From an uncultured Schlesneria sp. (GTDB lineage Bacteria; Planctomycetota; Planctomycetia; Planctomycetales; Planctomycetaceae): a DNA stretch of 64,000 bases. Both the position numbers and the translations under genes were made by a program. Shown one piece after another: positions 1 through 9,185 of the stretch. Below the pieces are notes generated by a model, which was given only the letters and a program-made list of their open reading frames with translations, was not told the origin of the DNA and did no database searches. The stretch spans positions 54,389 to 118,388 of the forward strand of contig CAIULL010000062.1 of the NCBI GenBank assembly GCA_903899985.1. Reading direction: 5' to 3'. Position 1 is the stretch's first letter. The number at the start of each line of letters is the position of its first letter.

Positions 1-312
1 TTTGATTCCAGACTGCATTCCGTTTGCCGTGGACATCATGTTTTAAGCACGATTGAACAAAGTTTCGTTTCGTCGGAAATGGGTTATCGGAAGCCGGCGA
101 AAGAGTTCTACGCATCGCTGATCGCCCGTTGTGGCTATCCGCCGAACCAGATTCTTATGATTGGCGACGACCCTGAGCATGATGTTGCCGGCCCGATTGC
201 AGCCAATATGCATGCGATGTTAATCGACCGAAAAGCGACTAATGAAGACTCCAACTCGATTCGCTCTTTGGACCGATTACTGTCTACAAGCGTTTGTCAT
301 GCCGCGTATTAA
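1..312 (+). CDS. HAD-superfamily hydrolase, C-terminal part (5' end outside the window)
   Basis: The frame is open from base 1, so the start codon lies upstream of the window. The visible 103 residues carry the late motifs of a haloacid dehalogenase-type phosphatase: the lysine of motif III in a YRKPAKEFY context, and the motif IV acidic cluster in GDDPEHDV, followed by the usual A-x-x-x-GM-like segment (AANMHAMLID). Such enzymes hydrolyse phosphate monoesters or related bonds through an Asp-phosphate intermediate; that Asp (motif I) is not in the window, so the substrate cannot be guessed. The gene ends 159 bp before scpB on the same strand. Confidence 0.8.
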   Translation, partial: FDSRLHSVCRGHHVLSTIEQSFVSSEMGYRKPAKEFYASLIARCGYPPNQILMIGDDPEHDVAGPIAANMHAMLIDRKATNEDSNSIRSLDRLLSTSVCHAAY

Positions 313-471
313 GTGCCGAAAACAGGTCCCGTCATTGGTTCCTTTTGTTTCGACAGCGTTTGGTCCGAATCAGATCGATCTTGACCCCTATTCATGACCG
401 TACGATAACCTTGCAAAACTCACGCGAACGCAACCAATTCAGGCTTGAGATTTTGTTAGGGGTACATTTCG

Positions 472-1392
472 ATGGCGGATCGAATCGAGCCACATTTAGA
501 TGATTCCGACCCAACGGATCTGGAAACGGAAGATTGGGAACAGGATGAAGTCAGTAATGACTCTCTTTCTGAAGCGCCACTTGAGGACTGGGGTGGTGGT
601 GAATTAGAGGCCGCCTACCTCAAAGCTCTTAGCGCATTAGAAGCTTCCGAATCCGAGATGCCACAGAAAACGGAAGAAGCAGTATCATCACCGCGCACAT
701 CCAACCCTACCGATGGCTCAATTGAAGCCAGACACCTTTCTTCAGTAACGACCACGAAAAACGAAGAGATCGCTGCCGCTGAATCCGATTTAATAGACGA
801 GATCGACTTCAGTGCAAACAGTCCCGAGTCTGTCATCAACGCCGAAGAATCGCCGCCTGTTATTGAAGTCCGACCCACGCCCCGGCAGATCATTGAAGCA
901 TGCCTGTTCGTCGGCGGTAACCCGCTGACCTCCAGCCGAATATCCGTCGTTTTACGAGGCGAATTCGATGCGGATTTTGTCGATCGTGAAATCAATGAAC
1001 TTAACCGGCTTTACGCTGTCGAAGAGCGTCCGTATGAAATCCGACTCGGCGAGGGAGGGTATCGACTGGCATTACGTGATGAGTTCGAACGCATCAGACA
1101 CAAAGTTTATGGCCTCGGTCCCAAGGAAGTTCGCTTGTCGCAAGAGGCGTTAGAAGTCCTGGCTGTCGTCGCTTATCATCAGCCCATCAAACAGGCCCGA
1201 GTCGAAGAATTGGGAAAGCCCGGCTGTGGTCCGATTCTTCGACAACTCGTACGGCGCGAACTGATCGCCATCTCGCGTGATCCGGAACATCCCAAGGATG
1301 TCAACTACAAAACGACGCCCCGCTTTTTATCGTTGTTCGGTATTGGCAGCCTTGACGAACTTCCGAGACACGAACAAGTGACTTATAAATAA
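472..1392 (+). CDS. scpB: Segregation and condensation protein B
   Basis: The C-terminal two thirds match ScpB, the winged-helix dimer that joins SMC and the ScpA kleisin in the condensin complex that compacts and segregates chromosomes. Visible hallmarks are IIEACLFVGGNPLT near residue 139, and SQEALEVLAVVAYHQPIKQARVEELG around residues 224-249, followed by a second winged helix ending in TTPRFLSLFGI. The first 130 or so residues are an acidic, low-complexity extension rich in Glu, Asp and Ser, which is longer than in typical ScpB (about 200 residues in total). The start at 472 is preceded by a purine-rich TAGGGG at a suitable distance. No scpA or smc gene is next to it in this window. Confidence 0.9.
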   Translation: MADRIEPHLDDSDPTDLETEDWEQDEVSNDSLSEAPLEDWGGGELEAAYLKALSALEASESEMPQKTEEAVSSPRTSNPTDGSIEARHLSSVTTTKNEEIAAAESDLIDEIDFSANSPESVINAEESPPVIEVRPTPRQIIEACLFVGGNPLTSSRISVVLRGEFDADFVDREINELNRLYAVEERPYEIRLGEGGYRLALRDEFERIRHKVYGLGPKEVRLSQEALEVLAVVAYHQPIKQARVEELGKPGCGPILRQLVRRELIAISRDPEHPKDVNYKTTPRFLSLFGIGSLDELPRHEQVTYK

Positions 1393-1441
1393 GGATGGTT
1401 TCAGGCATCAGATGCGAAAAGGTCCAGAAAGGACAGTGGTG

Positions 1442-1774
1442 ATGAATTCGATCTTTCAAAGGTTGAAACGCGGTCCTGTCGCGACAGTACTTGGATTAGC
1501 AGCCGGTTATATTCTAGCTGGAATGCCGCATTCTTTGTCTCCAACAAAGGGGATCGCCTATGCGCAGTTGACGGCAGACGCGACGAATTGGGAATACAAA
1601 ACGACTTCGATCGATTCAGCGTCTCTTCAAACGACATTGACGGCACTCGGAGCGGATGGCTGGGACGTCTTTTCAGTGACCACGAGTGATGCCAGCGTCG
1701 AGACCGGACCGGATGGAAAGGCCCATATGACCACACAGCGGTTTGAAGTGATCGCGAAACGAAAACAACGATGA
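1442..1774 (+). CDS. Small exported or membrane-anchored DUF4177-like protein
   Basis: This 110-residue protein has a hydrophobic N-terminus (residues about 11-27, PVATVLGLAAGYILAG) that can serve as a signal or anchor, then a domain with WEYKTTSID, L-ALGADGWDVFSV and RFEVIAKRK. That pattern (W-EYK, about 20 residues, L-x-x-x-G-x-x-GW) is typical of the DUF4177 family, small alpha/beta domains of unknown function. I prefer the ATG at 1442 to the one at 1412 because AAGGA lies about 8 bases upstream of it. It follows scpB by 49 bp and may be cotranscribed. Its function is unknown. Confidence 0.65.
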   Translation: MNSIFQRLKRGPVATVLGLAAGYILAGMPHSLSPTKGIAYAQLTADATNWEYKTTSIDSASLQTTLTALGADGWDVFSVTTSDASVETGPDGKAHMTTQRFEVIAKRKQR

Positions 1775-1787
1775 AGGGCAGATCGCC

Positions 1788-3119
1788 TCAGTCAGAGCCA
1801 GGATCGCTAATCTTAGAGCCGACCAGTGATTCGATCGCATCCAGCTCGAGCGGCGCATGGCGAGTCAGTGATTCGACACCCGAATCCGTCACGACGACAG
1901 TATCTTCGACTCGAATATAAATCTGTTCGTCCTTGACCCATAACTGCGGGTCCAATGCGAAGACAAGCCCTTCTTTTAACGGTTTTGAACGGTAGCTTCC
2001 CACATCGTGAACGGCCATTCCCACAGGATGTGTGAACGCAACTTCCGATTCGATCATCGCTTTGGCGGCATCTCGATACGCCGGCTTTGACCAAGGCCAA
2101 TCCGACCATTTGGGGCGGATCACTTCCGCCGCCTCCTGTGCTAACTGGCTGACCAGGACATGAGGCCGGATCGTGTTCAGCAGGACTTTATGGTACTCCA
2201 CAACGAACCCGTACAGTTCTCGCTGAAGCGGTGAATAGCGAGCATTGACCGGCCACATCCGGCCAATGTCACTCGTGTAACAATCGCAATCAGGGGCATA
2301 GTCCATGAGGATCAGATCACCGTCACGCAGGAGACTCTGGTTTCGGTAATAATGAGCGTTCCAGATGTTAACACCGCTTGCCACGATCGGACGGTATCCC
2401 GGCCCGCGCGCACCGGATCTCAAAAACCGGTAATCGGCAATCGCAGCAAGTTCAAATTCAACAAGTCCCGGCCGAGTGATTCTGATCGCATCGATAATGG
2501 CCTTTGCCGTCAGTTCCCCCGCAGTTCGCATTAACGCAATTTCGCGAGGACTTTTAATCAGCCTCAATTGATCAAGGATGGGAGAAAGATCGCAGAACGT
2601 GGCGTGGGGACAGATTGTGGCCAGTTTCAATTGAAACAAGTTTTCCGTCGATGGACGACGATCCCAAGGGTCTGAGTCCCGCAAATGCTTTGCGTGCATC
2701 AGCGTATCACGGCAAGCCTCTCGTCCCTCTGCCGGAGCCATTGGCACGTAAACGCAGTTCGCGTTGAGAATGTCCTGTGCAAGAGCCTCAAGCGGTTTGA
2801 CATTATCGATACCCGTGAGACGAACGGCTGATTCCGGGTCGCTTGAATTGAGTTGCGGACCTTCACTTCTTTCTTGTTTGAGATCCCGTGGCGGAAGATA
2901 GAGCGTCGTTGAGCGATTGCGCCCGTCGAGTTGCAGATACGCATGCGGAACCTCGACGCCGCACAAATAATGAAACTCATTCGTCTGCCTGAACAAGTCG
3001 AATGCACCTGTTGCTGACGCCCCTTGCACAACAGCTACGGACGTACCGATTTCGTCGTAAACCTTGTTACGGCGTGCATTGAATTCGTCGGGGGGAAAGA
3101 CGGCCTGATAGTGAGTGAT
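1788..3119 (-). CDS. M24-family metallopeptidase (Xaa-Pro aminopeptidase type), start codon non-canonical
   Basis: This enzyme would remove an N-terminal residue preceding proline. The N-terminal creatinase-like domain (FRQTNEFHYLCGVEVP) and the C-terminal pita-bread domain are both present. The metal ligands are visible as MDYAPDCDCYTSDIGR (two Asp), HPVGMAVHDVG (His) and RVEDTVVV (Glu). The fourth ligand, normally Glu in an EPG motif, is Asp in ALDPQ. The reading frame has conserved-looking sequence (HYQAVFPPDEF, NKVYDEIG) upstream of the first GTG at 3029, but no ATG, GTG or TTG before the upstream TAG at 3180-3182. I set the start at an ATC codon (3119-3117) that has AGAGG seven bases upstream; this is a guess. 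It lies directly downstream of, and in the same frame as, the large gene ending at 3180. Confidence 0.75.
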   Translation of the reverse strand: MTHYQAVFPPDEFNARRNKVYDEIGTSVAVVQGASATGAFDLFRQTNEFHYLCGVEVPHAYLQLDGRNRSTTLYLPPRDLKQERSEGPQLNSSDPESAVRLTGIDNVKPLEALAQDILNANCVYVPMAPAEGREACRDTLMHAKHLRDSDPWDRRPSTENLFQLKLATICPHATFCDLSPILDQLRLIKSPREIALMRTAGELTAKAIIDAIRITRPGLVEFELAAIADYRFLRSGARGPGYRPIVASGVNIWNAHYYRNQSLLRDGDLILMDYAPDCDCYTSDIGRMWPVNARYSPLQRELYGFVVEYHKVLLNTIRPHVLVSQLAQEAAEVIRPKWSDWPWSKPAYRDAAKAMIESEVAFTHPVGMAVHDVGSYRSKPLKEGLVFALDPQLWVKDEQIYIRVEDTVVVTDSGVESLTRHAPLELDAIESLVGSKISDPGSD

Positions 3120-3179
3120 CGCGAAACCTCTCAGCTGACGCGGACAGGAAAACAGAATTAAAAACTCTCGTACGTGACC

Positions 3180-6100
3180 CTATTTTCCAGCCTTTTTTTC
3201 GGTTTCCGCCTTCTGTCGCGCGAGATCACGAGTGAACTTTTCGTAGACTTGGCGATAGGCGGGCGGAATAGGCGTCCGTTTTGATTGCACCTGGCTGACG
3301 TCACGCTTGGGCTCTTTTTCTCCAGACCGCTGGGACCCCGACTTCTGCAGATCAAGGTTCTTCAACATTTCCTGGAATTGTTGCTGGCGAGCTTTCGATT
3401 CTGGTGATTCTTCAGCTCGCTTCGATTCATCCAGATATTTAGAAAGTCGGTCGGCGAATTGTTGCATTTCGGCCTGGTTCCAACCCAGTTGCTCAAGAAC
3501 CTCAGGATCAACTGATCCTCGCTCCAGATCATTTTTCAACTTCTGCAGAACAAGCTCTGTTGCCTGGCGATTGTATTCAAGATTCGCATCGTCCCCTGGC
3601 CCAACGTCGGGTGTCTCACCACCGTTTGTCGCCGATCCGTCACCTTCGCCGCCAGTTCCTCCCTGACCATTGAAGCTGTTACCAGGCTTGCCCGGTTTGG
3701 ACTGAGCTCCTGAATCGCCAGAAGGCTTACCACCGGGGTCTCCTTTTCCAGGTTCATCACCCTCACCCTTGGCACCTTTGCCCCCTTTGCCTGATTCCGA
3801 ATCGCCTTTACCAGACTTGGTACCTTCGTCAGATTTTTCGCTTCCTGACTTCTTGTCTCCCCCCTTTTGACCTTCACCCGATTGACCCTCTTTCGAGTCG
3901 GAATCGTTCGACTGTTTTTCGCCCGATTTTTTCAGGCTGTCCGATTTCTTGTCCCCCGAATCCTTGCTTTCAGACTTTTTACCGGACTTCCCGTTACCGG
4001 ACTTCCCGCTCGATGCATCGTCACTTGCCTCTGAATTCTTGTCTTTCGACGGCGACTTACCGTCAGCTTTCTTCCCAGACTCGGAATCAGAAGACGAATC
4101 AGAATCGGACGGGTCATCCTTCTTGGAGCCGTCCGCTTTTTTTGAATTGGATTGTTTCGACTTCGGCGAACTTGATGAGTCGCCAGACTGATCACCGTTG
4201 TCTTGCGGAGTCTTCTGCGAGTCAGATCCTGGTTCCTGTTTCGCTTTGCCGTTGGGTGATGGCTGATTTTCCTTCGACGCTTTACCGTCAGCGTCTTTCA
4301 TTTCGCCTGGATCGGCGTCGGGTTTTGATGAACCATCGTCCGAGCGTGGTTCTTTACGGCCACCCGGTTTCTTTCCCGTATCCGTATCATTCGTCTGCTT
4401 TTCCTCGGATTCCTTCTGGGTTTCTTCACGTGGAGTCAGATCCGGGCGCGTTGCTGGCTTTTCATTGGGATCGCGTTTGACCTTATCGTTTTTTGCCTTA
4501 CCTGGCTGGCTGTTAGGGTCGTGATCTGGTTTTGCCGTGCCCGATTCTGTGCCGTCGGCAGGCCGCTTGACGGAATCAGGCGAATCCGGAGCTTGTTCGC
4601 CGGGCCCCTTTGGTGGTGTATTTGAATCGGAATTCTTCGGTTTCGTTTTCGATTTGCCACCGTCGGGCGAAGTTTCCTGTTTTGGAGAGTTCTCGTTTAG
4701 TCCTGTCGGAAGATTGTCTTTGTCTGGTTTCTGAGATTCGGTTTTCGACTTGTCACCTTCCGCCTTCGATGATTGCTGCTTACTTTCGTTTTTATCAGAT
4801 GCGGATTGCTTGCCGGTTTTCTTATCGTTTGCTGGCTGATCGGATTTGTCCTTGACCTTTTCCTGATTCGCCTTGTTCTTCGCATTATCAGACGCTTCAG
4901 CCTCGGACTTGGAACCGTTTGCTTCTGGATCAGACTTCGACTGGTCCGTCTGATTTTTTTCGGGATCCTTTTTGTCACCTTGTTTCGGCTGATTGTCCTG
5001 TTTAGACCGGTCTTTTTCTGCCGGCATTTCGTCGTTTTGATCGGATGGATTTTTATCTGTCGCCGAGTCCTTTGCGGGATCGTCGTTTAACGAAGATTTA
5101 TCTCCCTTGGGTAAATCCCCTTTCGTTTTTTCTTTTTTTGGTTGAGCGCCGTCAGTTCGATCCGTCTTAGACTGGTCCCCTTCCGGCTTTTCCGAACTTG
5201 ATTGTTCCTCACTCGACTTGTCGCCGGTCGATGATTTCTGCTTATCGCCAACGTTCTTCTTCGGAACGTTTTGAGGCTCTGACTTATCTCGTTTGTCGGT
5301 GGGATTCTGTTCGGATTGTTCCTTATCGCTCGACATATCCTGCGTTTCTTTTGTGGCAGGTTCTGGCTTCGATCGATTCGGATCAGACTGCTCTGGCGAT
5401 TGTAAATCACCCGGTTTTGTCGGCTTTTTGGCATCCTGTTGGAATTTTTCGACAAGGCGTTTGAGCGCTTCGTCGTCTTGAGATCCATCAGAACTGAGTG
5501 GCTTGGTCGACTGATTGTCCCCCTTGGTCTCATCCGCTTTCGCAGTATCGTTCGCCTTGTTCCCTCGTTCGCTCTTTGAAGTCCCCTTGGACTGACCGGC
5601 GGCGGTTTGTGGATCAGCGGATTGCCCCTGCTTTTCTGACTCGCCTGACTTATTTTGTGATTGAGCCGTCTGATCCTGTTGAGGTTGATCCTCGTTGTTT
5701 TTATTGAGTTGTTTCGGATCGGTCTCGCTGGATGCGGTCTCTGTTGTCTTTTGACGTTCTTTCGATTCGGAGTCAGCTTGCATCGCTTGATCAGTCGGAT
5801 CGGAATTGACGTCGCGCTCGGCCTCGGCCAGTTTCTGTTCCAGGCGATCGTTTTGTTCGGCCAACTGTTGTTCGACATCCTTTTTCGAAACGGGTTCCGT
5901 GACCCGAATTTTGACCTTCGGCGTATTTCGTGTATTCTGCTTTGGTTGCTTGTTGTCGTAGGCCTCGATCCACAACTCGAGCAAATCGCCGTTCTTCACA
6001 TTGAGTTTGGCGAGCGATAGCCGGTGCTTGAGCGTGAGTTGTGGAACTCGCCCCTCAGAAAGTTGCTCGCGAACAATTTTCTGTCCCGCTTTTTCGATGT

Positions 6101-7490
6101 TCAAATAGAGATAGCTCAGTTCAAAATCGGGATCGCGCGCCTGAATCAGTAGAGGTATCTCGCCGTTCGCAGAAGATTCTAAATCTCGTTCCGGGTACAG
6201 CAGTGCGATTTCCGGGGGCAAATCGGGGCGAATTGTCAGGCCATGGTTCGTCGGTGCTGTGTCCCTTCGCCCATCCTCGGTCCTGCAATCAATCCGGTAG
6301 TATTTCGGAAAGGTCCCGTCTGATCGCAGTGATAACGTCCAGGCCCCCTGGAGCTGACGCCCGCCAGCATTGACCGACATCGTTGCTTCTTCGCCAGTGG
6401 GTCCAGCCAGAGGTTCATCCATGAACTGAATCATTCCCATCCGCACGGGCATGTTTGTCCTTGCATTAACAACGACCTTGGCTCCTTCCCAGGCATCGAT
6501 CTGGCCGTTATTCGCTTGTTCGATCGGCGGCAATTTCATGTACGGCGGGAACTCAATCCGAATGTTTTCAATGTTGGCCGATGGCGGCTGCTCGACGGTG
6601 ATCTTATAGATTGCCGATTCAGCATCCCCTGCTTTGATCGAATATGTCAGATCCTGCATCAACCCTTGAGAGGACTCGCCAATGACCTGGCCTTTGAATC
6701 GAGTTTGACCTTCCGCTTCAACTCGTAGTTCAACCGGTTCGCGATGAAATTTACCGTCGGCAGACGTGTAGAGCAGCCAGACCTGGTGTGGAATTTCTCC
6801 ACCAAGATCGACCTGAACTTCAACCGATTGCGTATGGGCCGGAACCGTGATGTCCCCCGGCTTCACCGACAGTATTTCTGATCGAGTGGCCAGCGGAACT
6901 TCGGCGGCAGGAAGCAGTCCGCGCCAGATCGAATTCGAGATTTTCTTGGGTGACAACAGCGCATACAGACAAAACATCACGATCACGGCAAGCAGCACAT
7001 AGGCTGTGCGTACCAGCGGCCGATGATCAATGGCGTTTGACACATCGACTTGTTGCAGTCGTACTGCCGCACGCCGCTCCATCGCCCGAATGATTGCGGG
7101 ATTAACCTCACGACCGGCCGCCTTGAGATCAATCAAATTCAGCAGATTGCTCTTCAACTCAGGCTCCGCCTTTTCGATTTCCCTTGCGGCGAATAAACCG
7201 TTGACCGAGCGAAATGACGGGACGCCGACTTTCCACACCAGCCAGGATATTGTCGAAATCATCAGCGTCGAAAGCAGAACCCATCGCCAGGCGGGCCCAA
7301 AACCATCGCGGACGACCCATTGATCGAACACGACAAACAACAGCAGATACCCCAGGAACATTGCGGCAACGCCTGCCAATGCCGTGAGCAAATCCGTCGT
7401 CCGGATCGTCGAACGTGTTTTTTCCAGCTTCAGACCGACATACTCGTCAAAATCGACATAGTTGCCCGGATTAGATGTAGTCGTCATCAT
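3180..7490 (-). CDS. Giant membrane protein with long disordered K/S/D/Q-rich region (DUF4175-like)
   Basis: The protein has 1436 residues. Residues 30-90 and 160-185 hold hydrophobic transmembrane segments. Residues about 190-540 form a beta-rich, probably extracytoplasmic region. A short coiled-coil stretch (QLAEQNDRLEQKLAEAERD) then leads into about 730 residues of low-complexity, highly charged, nearly hydrophobic-free sequence made of Lys, Asp, Ser, Gln, Gly, Glu, Pro and Asn. The last 130 residues are ordinary again and predicted helical (LGWNQAEMQQFADRLSKYL). The N-terminal architecture resembles DUF4175-type membrane proteins, often found near MoxR/Bat-like loci; no such neighbour is here. 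Function is unknown. An SD-like GGAG precedes the start. It is divergent from the NtrC-like regulator and is followed directly by the M24 peptidase. Confidence 0.8.
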   Translation of the reverse strand: MMTTTSNPGNYVDFDEYVGLKLEKTRSTIRTTDLLTALAGVAAMFLGYLLLFVVFDQWVVRDGFGPAWRWVLLSTLMISTISWLVWKVGVPSFRSVNGLFAAREIEKAEPELKSNLLNLIDLKAAGREVNPAIIRAMERRAAVRLQQVDVSNAIDHRPLVRTAYVLLAVIVMFCLYALLSPKKISNSIWRGLLPAAEVPLATRSEILSVKPGDITVPAHTQSVEVQVDLGGEIPHQVWLLYTSADGKFHREPVELRVEAEGQTRFKGQVIGESSQGLMQDLTYSIKAGDAESAIYKITVEQPPSANIENIRIEFPPYMKLPPIEQANNGQIDAWEGAKVVVNARTNMPVRMGMIQFMDEPLAGPTGEEATMSVNAGGRQLQGAWTLSLRSDGTFPKYYRIDCRTEDGRRDTAPTNHGLTIRPDLPPEIALLYPERDLESSANGEIPLLIQARDPDFELSYLYLNIEKAGQKIVREQLSEGRVPQLTLKHRLSLAKLNVKNGDLLELWIEAYDNKQPKQNTRNTPKVKIRVTEPVSKKDVEQQLAEQNDRLEQKLAEAERDVNSDPTDQAMQADSESKERQKTTETASSETDPKQLNKNNEDQPQQDQTAQSQNKSGESEKQGQSADPQTAAGQSKGTSKSERGNKANDTAKADETKGDNQSTKPLSSDGSQDDEALKRLVEKFQQDAKKPTKPGDLQSPEQSDPNRSKPEPATKETQDMSSDKEQSEQNPTDKRDKSEPQNVPKKNVGDKQKSSTGDKSSEEQSSSEKPEGDQSKTDRTDGAQPKKEKTKGDLPKGDKSSLNDDPAKDSATDKNPSDQNDEMPAEKDRSKQDNQPKQGDKKDPEKNQTDQSKSDPEANGSKSEAEASDNAKNKANQEKVKDKSDQPANDKKTGKQSASDKNESKQQSSKAEGDKSKTESQKPDKDNLPTGLNENSPKQETSPDGGKSKTKPKNSDSNTPPKGPGEQAPDSPDSVKRPADGTESGTAKPDHDPNSQPGKAKNDKVKRDPNEKPATRPDLTPREETQKESEEKQTNDTDTGKKPGGRKEPRSDDGSSKPDADPGEMKDADGKASKENQPSPNGKAKQEPGSDSQKTPQDNGDQSGDSSSSPKSKQSNSKKADGSKKDDPSDSDSSSDSESGKKADGKSPSKDKNSEASDDASSGKSGNGKSGKKSESKDSGDKKSDSLKKSGEKQSNDSDSKEGQSGEGQKGGDKKSGSEKSDEGTKSGKGDSESGKGGKGAKGEGDEPGKGDPGGKPSGDSGAQSKPGKPGNSFNGQGGTGGEGDGSATNGGETPDVGPGDDANLEYNRQATELVLQKLKNDLERGSVDPEVLEQLGWNQAEMQQFADRLSKYLDESKRAEESPESKARQQQFQEMLKNLDLQKSGSQRSGEKEPKRDVSQVQSKRTPIPPAYRQVYEKFTRDLARQKAETEKKAGK

Positions 7491-7755
7491 CGAACTCCAC
7501 TGCCGAGAAAAAAGACGCGATGTCTATTTTCTATTATTCGGGCATGCCAAATTTGTCAACAAGTCTCGGACAATCGTTGTTGGGCTTTCACTTTCTCGCG
7601 GCGCACCTACGATACCATAATTCGACGCAATACGAGGTCGAAGAGTTGCCGAAATTCTTCCTGATTAATTTTGGGATTGATCTCGCCAAACATGATGTCA
7701 GTTCCTAGGGTTTAGTTTTCCATTTGATCTGTTCTCGATTTGCAGATACTTTCTC
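7491..7755. promoter_or_regulatory. Divergent intergenic region between the giant membrane protein and the NtrC-like regulator
   Basis: These 265 bp separate two divergent genes and must hold both promoters. The stretch is more AT-rich than its surroundings. I could not assign a clear -35/-10 pair or a -24/-12 sigma-54 element. Short overlapping reading frames here show no sign of being real. Confidence 0.4.
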
Positions 7756-9099
7756 ATGATGTTTAAGCGTGTCCATTCCGTACTGATCGTCGAAGACGAA
7801 GATATTATCCGCACGTCGCTGCGTGAATTTCTGGTCGAAGAGGGTTACGAAGTCGCCGTCGCCTCAACGGTGGCTGCCGGTATCCACCAGGCCAAGTTAA
7901 AGGATTACGACGTTGCAATTTGTGACGTCCAGCTTCCTGACGGGGATGGCCTGGTTTTGCTCCGGCGCCTCCAGCAACTGAATCCGAATATTTCGGGACT
8001 GATTATCACCGCCTATGCCACGGTCGAAAATGCGATTGAGGCATTCAAATCGGGAGCGTTTGATTTCCTCGTCAAGCCGGTCATTTTCGATGATCTGGCG
8101 AACAAACTCAGGCGATTGTTTGAGTACCGCGAACTGTATCTGGAAAATCAAGCACTTCGCCGCGAGCTTTCTCGACGTGATGACAGCGACGAAATCGTCG
8201 GATCCAGTAAAGCCATTCAACACGTGCGTGATGCAATTCGCAAGGTGGCCGTCACCAACGCCAATGCGCTGCTGGTGGGAGAGTCAGGAACCGGCAAGGA
8301 ATTGTTTGCTCGAGCGATCCACAAGTGGGGGCCAAAACAGAATGAACGATTCATGGTCGCCAGTTGTTCGACTCGTCCCGATTCCGAGCTTGAATCCATG
8401 CTCTTCGGCACGGTAGGGAACGCGGGCGAGAATCCCGGATTATTTCGACATGTCGGCCAGGGAACGCTGTTCCTGGACGAAGTAACCCAGCTGCCGCTTG
8501 CCACACAGGGAAAACTACTGAGAGCCATCGAAAAGCAAGAGGTCACGCCAGGCGGTGGAACTGAGCCTTACGCCGCCAATGCCCGCGTTATCGCCGCCAC
8601 GACGAAAGATCTGACCGTCGAAATCGCCGCAGGTAGGTTCCAGGAGGATCTGTTTTACCGTTTGGACGGGGTCAAAATCTGTATCCCTCCGTTACGGGAA
8701 CGACTGGACGACATTCCAGAACTGGTCGAGTTCTTCATTGGTAAGCATGCTCGGGCCATGGGACGCAAAGCGACCCTCGCCTCCAGCGATACAATCCGAC
8801 TGCTGATGTCAGCTCAATGGAAGGGGAACGTTCGGCAACTCGATAACGCGATCGAGCGGGCCGTCATGATGAGCGAAGGAACGCATGTCCGTCCGACCGA
8901 TCTGCCGCCGGATTTGCGAGGTGCCGAACAGCCATTACCCGACACGGACGATCTCCGTTCTGCCCTGCGTCATTACGAGCGCCTGCACATTTTGCGTGTC
9001 CTCGATCAATTCCCGGACAAACGTGAAGCAGCCAAACGCCTCAAGCTAGGCTTGTCGAGCCTTTATCGAAAAATTGAAGAGCTGGGAATCGATTTGTAA
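7756..9099 (+). CDS. NtrC-type response regulator lacking the GAFTGA loop
   Basis: This is a three-domain transcription regulator. The receiver domain occupies residues 5-125, with phosphoacceptor Asp57, Thr85 and Lys107. The AAA+ domain covers about 145-385, with Walker A GESGTGKE at 175-182, Walker B GTLFLDEV at 236-243 and an arginine-finger region FQEDLFYRL. A C-terminal Fis-type helix-turn-helix ends the protein (REAAKRLKLGLSSLYRKIEE). The loop that contacts sigma-54, normally GAFTGA after LFG, is replaced by LFGTVGNAGENPGLF. By analogy with known GAFTGA-less members such as HupR or TyrR, it probably does not activate sigma-54 promoters in the classic way. No partner kinase is adjacent. 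Two ATGs in tandem at 7756 and 7759 could serve as start. Confidence 0.88.
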   Translation: MMFKRVHSVLIVEDEDIIRTSLREFLVEEGYEVAVASTVAAGIHQAKLKDYDVAICDVQLPDGDGLVLLRRLQQLNPNISGLIITAYATVENAIEAFKSGAFDFLVKPVIFDDLANKLRRLFEYRELYLENQALRRELSRRDDSDEIVGSSKAIQHVRDAIRKVAVTNANALLVGESGTGKELFARAIHKWGPKQNERFMVASCSTRPDSELESMLFGTVGNAGENPGLFRHVGQGTLFLDEVTQLPLATQGKLLRAIEKQEVTPGGGTEPYAANARVIAATTKDLTVEIAAGRFQEDLFYRLDGVKICIPPLRERLDDIPELVEFFIGKHARAMGRKATLASSDTIRLLMSAQWKGNVRQLDNAIERAVMMSEGTHVRPTDLPPDLRGAEQPLPDTDDLRSALRHYERLHILRVLDQFPDKREAAKRLKLGLSSLYRKIEELGIDL

Positions 9100-9185
9100 T
9101 TCCGCTTGCATCAGGCACGCAGAGTACGACACGGTGTTCCGGGCTTCAAAAATTGGATTTTACTGGTCGTTGGACTAACAAACGC

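Noticed and set aside
5087..5878. 263-codon open frame on the minus strand, and several plus-strand frames, inside the giant membrane protein gene
   Set aside because: The disordered K/S/D-rich coding segment leaves other frames open by codon bias; the products are Arg-rich nonsense without a ribosome site.
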